NCBI GenBank assembly: GCA_947174805.1
Contig: CAMWKH010000008.1
Coordinates: forward strand, 1 to 64,000
Direction of reading: 5' to 3'
DNA: 64,000 nucleotides
DNA from: an uncultured Roseburia sp.
GTDB lineage: Bacteria > Bacillota > Clostridia > Lachnospirales > Lachnospiraceae
Of this stretch, positions 60,963 through 64,000 are shown piece after piece; position 1 is the first letter of the stretch, and the number at the start of each line of letters is the position of its first letter. Made by a program: the position numbers and the translations under genes. The notes beneath the pieces are model-generated. The model saw nothing but the letters and a program-made list of their open reading frames with translations, ran no database searches and was not told the origin of the DNA.

Positions 60963-62567
60963 ATGCCAGAGAATGTGCAGAATATTTTAAATAAAGGAAA
61001 AGATTGGTGGACGAAGTTTTCCACGAAACAAAAGACCCTGATCATCAGTATTACGGCAGCCCTTATGATTGCCCTTGTAATACTGGCAGTGGTTATGAAC
61101 CAGCCGAAGATGGTGATTCTGGCGGAATGTGAAAATACGAAACAGGCATCGGAAGTGAAAAATCTTTTGGATGGGGAAGGCATTAAATTCAAGCTTTCTT
61201 CCGACGGTTTGATTTTTTATGTGAATGAAAAAGATGAGGCAAACGCTTCCATCCTTTTAGGTTCCAATGAGATTCCCACCACAGGTTACAGTCTGGACAA
61301 GGTTTTTGACGGCAGTTTTAGCACAACGGAATCCGACAAGAAGAAAAAATATCAGCTCTATCTGGAGGACAAGTTTAAGACTCAGCTGGAAACAATTTCC
61401 AGTGTGGAGGAGGCGTCGGTTTCCCTCTCCATTCCAGAGGAGGACGGAACGATTATCTCCATGAACCAGGAGACATACGCCAGCGTAATTTTAACCTTAA
61501 ACAACGAGATGGACGATGAGCAGGCTGTGGGGATTGCAAAGTTTATCGCCACAGAGGTTGGAAATGATTCCACAGACAATATTTTGATTATTGACGGGAC
61601 CGGCAACGTGCTTTTCTCCGGCGGGGATACCAATTCCACTGTGGGCAATGCCAACTCCCAGCTCTCTGTGAAAAATAAAGCGGAGAATATGGTAAAAGGC
61701 CAGGTAAAAAGCGTTGTCCTTGGAACAGAGGTATATGACAACGTGGAAGTGGGCTTAAATCTAAATATGAATTTTGATACAGAGGAGTATATGAGCCACC
61801 GCTATTCCGTGGAGGAAGGACAGGAACAGGGGTACTTAGACAGCGAATCTGTGTTTGAATCAGAGGCCACAGGGGGCGAGGCGGGAGTGCCGGGCACCAC
61901 GGCCAACGATGACCCTACATATGTATTGCCTGACGGGGAGACATCTTCCTCCTCCGTTTCGGAGCGGAAGAGCAAATATCTTCCCAACGAAGAAATTACA
62001 AAGAGAAACAGTGAAGGTTCCAGTGTGGATTATGCCAATTCTTCTATTTCGGTGGTTGCAACTTCCTACGTTGTGTACGATGAAAAGGCATTAAAAGCAG
62101 ACGGCACACTGGACAATATGACTTTTGACGAATTTGTGGCACAGAACAGCGACCGTGTAAAGACTACGGTAGACCAGGACTTTTACAACGCAGTGGCAAA
62201 TGCAACAGGAATTCCGGCGGAAAATATTACATTTATCGCCTATGACGTGCCCTTTTTCAAATATGCATCCCCAGGGGGAAGGGAACTTGCAGATTACCTT
62301 CAGATTGTTTTGGCAGTGCTGATTTTTGCACTTCTTGGTTTTGTGGTATTCAAGAGCACCAGAAAACAGCAGGAGGAAGTTATGGAACCGGAGCTTTCTG
62401 TGGAGAGTTTGTTGGAGACTACGAAAGAGGCATCTCAGGACAGCCTGGAAGATATTGGATTCAGCGAGAAGTCTGAGACTCGGATATTAATTGAAAAATT
62501 TGTGGAAGAAAATCCAGAAGCGGCAGCTACCTTACTGCGTAACTGGCTGAATGAGGAATGGGAGTAG
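60963..62567 (+). CDS. fliF: Flagellar MS-ring protein FliF
   Basis: Membrane ring subunit of 534 residues that houses the export gate and carries the C ring. TM1 (about 24-45) and TM2 (about 442-463) flank a periplasm-side region with ring-building motifs (GSNEIPTTGYSLDKVFDGS; YQLYLEDKFKTQLETISSVEEASVSLSIP). The C-terminal cytoplasmic tail (RILIEKFVEENPEAAATLLRNWL) is the FliG-binding segment. ATG 60963 lies 16 bases after fliE. Confidence 0.95.
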   Translation: MPENVQNILNKGKDWWTKFSTKQKTLIISITAALMIALVILAVVMNQPKMVILAECENTKQASEVKNLLDGEGIKFKLSSDGLIFYVNEKDEANASILLGSNEIPTTGYSLDKVFDGSFSTTESDKKKKYQLYLEDKFKTQLETISSVEEASVSLSIPEEDGTIISMNQETYASVILTLNNEMDDEQAVGIAKFIATEVGNDSTDNILIIDGTGNVLFSGGDTNSTVGNANSQLSVKNKAENMVKGQVKSVVLGTEVYDNVEVGLNLNMNFDTEEYMSHRYSVEEGQEQGYLDSESVFESEATGGEAGVPGTTANDDPTYVLPDGETSSSSVSERKSKYLPNEEITKRNSEGSSVDYANSSISVVATSYVVYDEKALKADGTLDNMTFDEFVAQNSDRVKTTVDQDFYNAVANATGIPAENITFIAYDVPFFKYASPGGRELADYLQIVLAVLIFALLGFVVFKSTRKQQEEVMEPELSVESLLETTKEASQDSLEDIGFSEKSETRILIEKFVEENPEAAATLLRNWLNEEWE

Positions 62568-62571
62568 TGTT

Positions 62572-63582
62572 ATGGCAGACAAAGAAGATTTTAGCGGTGT
62601 TCAAAAAGCTGCTATCTTATTAATTGCACTGGGACCGGAGAGGTCGGCAGATATTTTTAAACATTTAAAGGAAGATGAGATTGAGGAACTCACTTTGGAG
62701 ATTGCAAATACCAGAAGTGTGTCTCCCCAGGTGAAGGATGTTGTGCTGGAAGAGTTTTATCAGGTCTGTCTGGCACAGCAGTACATTGCAGAGGGTGGTA
62801 TTGGTTACGCCAAGGAACTTTTGGACAAGGCTCTTGGCAACGAGAAGGCTCAGGAGGTTATCTCCAAGCTCACCGCCTCCCTGCAGGTTCGTCCCTTTGA
62901 GTTTGTGCGAAAGACGGATCCAAGCCAGGTTTTAAACTTTATACAGGATGAACATCCTCAGACCATAGCTATGATTTTGTCTTACCTGACTCCGGCACAG
63001 GCCGCTATGATTGTGGGGGCGCTGGCTCCGGAGACCCAGGCAGATGTGGCCAAGAGGATCGCAACTATGGACCGTACATCCCCAGATGTGATTAAAGAGG
63101 TGGAGCGCGTATTGGAGAGAAAACTTTCTTCCCTGATCAATCAGGATTACACCATTGTGGGCGGCGTGGACGCTATCGTAAACATTTTGAATACCGTAGA
63201 CCGTTCCACAGAGAAACATATTATGGAATCCCTGGAAATCGAGGAGCCGGAATTGGCAGACGAAATCCGCAAGAAGATGTTCGTATTCGAAGATATTTTG
63301 CTGCTTGACGACCGTGCCATCCAGCGAGTTCTCCGTGACGTGGACAACAACGATTTGTCTATCGCATTAAAGGGTTCCAACGAGGAAGTTCAGAATGCAA
63401 TCTTTAAGAACCTTTCCAAACGTCTTGCTGCGATGATTAAAGAGGACATGGAATTTATGGGGCCTGTGCGTATGAAAGACGTGGAGGAGGCACAGCAGAA
63501 GATTGTAGGTGTCATCCGTAAGTTAGAGGATTCTGCAGAGATTGTAATCTCCAGAGGCGGAGGTGACGAGATCGTTGTCTAA
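62572..63582 (+). CDS. fliG: Flagellar motor switch protein FliG
   Basis: A C-ring rotor protein of 336 residues. The N-terminal domain (GVQKAAILLIALGPERSADIF) binds FliF. The middle domain has the EHPQTIAMIL motif. The C-terminal domain carries the torque-generating charged helix (FEDILLLDDRAIQRVLRDVDNNDL). I chose ATG 62572, four bases after the fliF stop and just past GGGAG; the reading frame is open back into fliF. The last eight bases overlap fliH. Confidence 0.96.
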   Translation: MADKEDFSGVQKAAILLIALGPERSADIFKHLKEDEIEELTLEIANTRSVSPQVKDVVLEEFYQVCLAQQYIAEGGIGYAKELLDKALGNEKAQEVISKLTASLQVRPFEFVRKTDPSQVLNFIQDEHPQTIAMILSYLTPAQAAMIVGALAPETQADVAKRIATMDRTSPDVIKEVERVLERKLSSLINQDYTIVGGVDAIVNILNTVDRSTEKHIMESLEIEEPELADEIRKKMFVFEDILLLDDRAIQRVLRDVDNNDLSIALKGSNEEVQNAIFKNLSKRLAAMIKEDMEFMGPVRMKDVEEAQQKIVGVIRKLEDSAEIVISRGGGDEIVV

Positions 63583-64000
63583 TTTGTTTAAACAGTATAA
63601 CGTTGTGGAAGAGAGTTCAGATGTGCGGATGATGGACTACAACGCTATGGCACAGGAGAAGCTTAAGAAGCTGGCGGCAAAACAGGGGACTGGGTTTGCT
63701 CCGCTGGGCGGGGACGGATTTCAGAGCCTGGATGCCATCGTGCCCCAGGAGCCTGTGAAAACTCCGGAAGAAATCTTGCAGGAGGCTAAGGACGAGGCGG
63801 ATTTGATTTTGAAAGATGCCAGAAAAAGGTCTGACGATATGTTAAACGAAGCCTACCAGCAGTCGGAGGAGATAAAAACTTCAGCCAGGGAAGAAGGCCA
63901 TGAGGAGGGCTACCGTGAGGGCAGTGAAAAGGCCCGCCGGGAACTGGAGGAGGAGTACGGGAAAAAGCAGGCCCAGCTGGAGGAGCACAAGCTATCCCTT
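63575..64000 (+). CDS. fliH: Flagellar assembly protein FliH (partial, cut by window end)
   Basis: The first 142 codons, open to the window edge. It begins LSNLFKQYNVV, continues with a Gln/Lys/Glu-rich region and a long coiled coil (EILQEAKDEADLILKDARKRSDDMLNEAY; EGHEEGYREGSEKARREL), typical of FliH, the regulator of the FliI export ATPase. The likely start is TTG 63575, because GGAGGTGA sits at 63559-63566 with ideal spacing. That overlaps the fliG stop by eight bases and suggests coupled translation. The C-terminal FliI-binding part lies outside the window. Confidence 0.9.
   Translation, partial: MSNLFKQYNVVEESSDVRMMDYNAMAQEKLKKLAAKQGTGFAPLGGDGFQSLDAIVPQEPVKTPEEILQEAKDEADLILKDARKRSDDMLNEAYQQSEEIKTSAREEGHEEGYREGSEKARRELEEEYGKKQAQLEEHKLSL

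Overview
The window looks like chromosomal DNA of a low-to-mid GC, endospore-forming, flagellated anaerobic Firmicute, most likely a member of the Lachnospiraceae (Clostridia). The reasons are: mother-cell and forespore sigma factors (sigE with spoIIGA, sigG, sigK); a division and cell-wall cluster containing spoVD; an electron-bifurcating NfnAB pair; CodY placed directly before a flagellar basal-body operon; C_GCAxxG_C_C, DUF1540, DUF1292 and DUF5662 proteins; and a DUF5717/DUF5716 cassette that I associate with Clostridia. I see no rRNA, tRNA, CRISPR array, IS element or phage gene. No stretch longer than about 300 bases lacks a gene.

Layout. 1-2650: thrS and a small Cys-rich DUF1540 gene behind an array of three hairpins. 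2665-14530: division and cell-wall cluster mraZ-rsmH-ftsL-ftsI-spoVD-mraY-murD-ftsW-ftsQ-ftsZ, without murE, murF, murG or ftsA. 14575-18634: spoIIGA-sigE, a beta-CASP metallo-hydrolase, and sigG in opposite orientation. 18754-26635: a small unknown gene, argS, an ABC exporter, a hybrid histidine kinase and a solute-binding lipoprotein without permeases. 26692-30565: two CobW-type GTPase genes and a predicted amidase/deacetylase fusion resembling CwlD plus PdaA. 30568-32932: nfnA-nfnB. 32948-35988, minus strand: a YtrA-type regulator with an ABC transporter, and a HisC/CobD-like PLP enzyme. 36053-45623: a four-gene cassette (large DUF5717 protein, Hsp70/actin-like DUF5716 protein, TPR protein, membrane coiled-coil protein), then a C_GCAxxG_C_C protein and feoAB. 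45803-53053: gltX, a UvrD-like helicase, DUF1292 (minus strand), a GH13-family protein that has lost its catalytic residues, DUF5662 and trpS. 53093-53775: sigK without a pro-sequence. 53899-64000: yifB-dprA-topA-codY, then flgB-flgC-fliE-fliF-fliG-fliH, with fliH cut by the window end.

How the genes fit together. Vegetative septation and peptidoglycan synthesis (mraZ to ftsZ) lie next to the sporulation regulators that reuse that machinery. spoVD and the amidase/deacetylase fusion point to spore cortex synthesis and muramic-lactam formation. The order dprA-topA-codY-flgB resembles Bacillus subtilis with the intervening trmFO, xerC-like and hslVU genes absent.

The best candidates for something not yet described are the DUF5717/DUF5716/TPR/membrane cassette (36130-42900), the predicted dead GH13 protein (49605-51473), the amidase/deacetylase fusion (28934-30565) and the GTPase fused to a TIGR03943-like domain (27917-28858). 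All assignments come from reading the sequence and from knowledge of the families; no database search was run.
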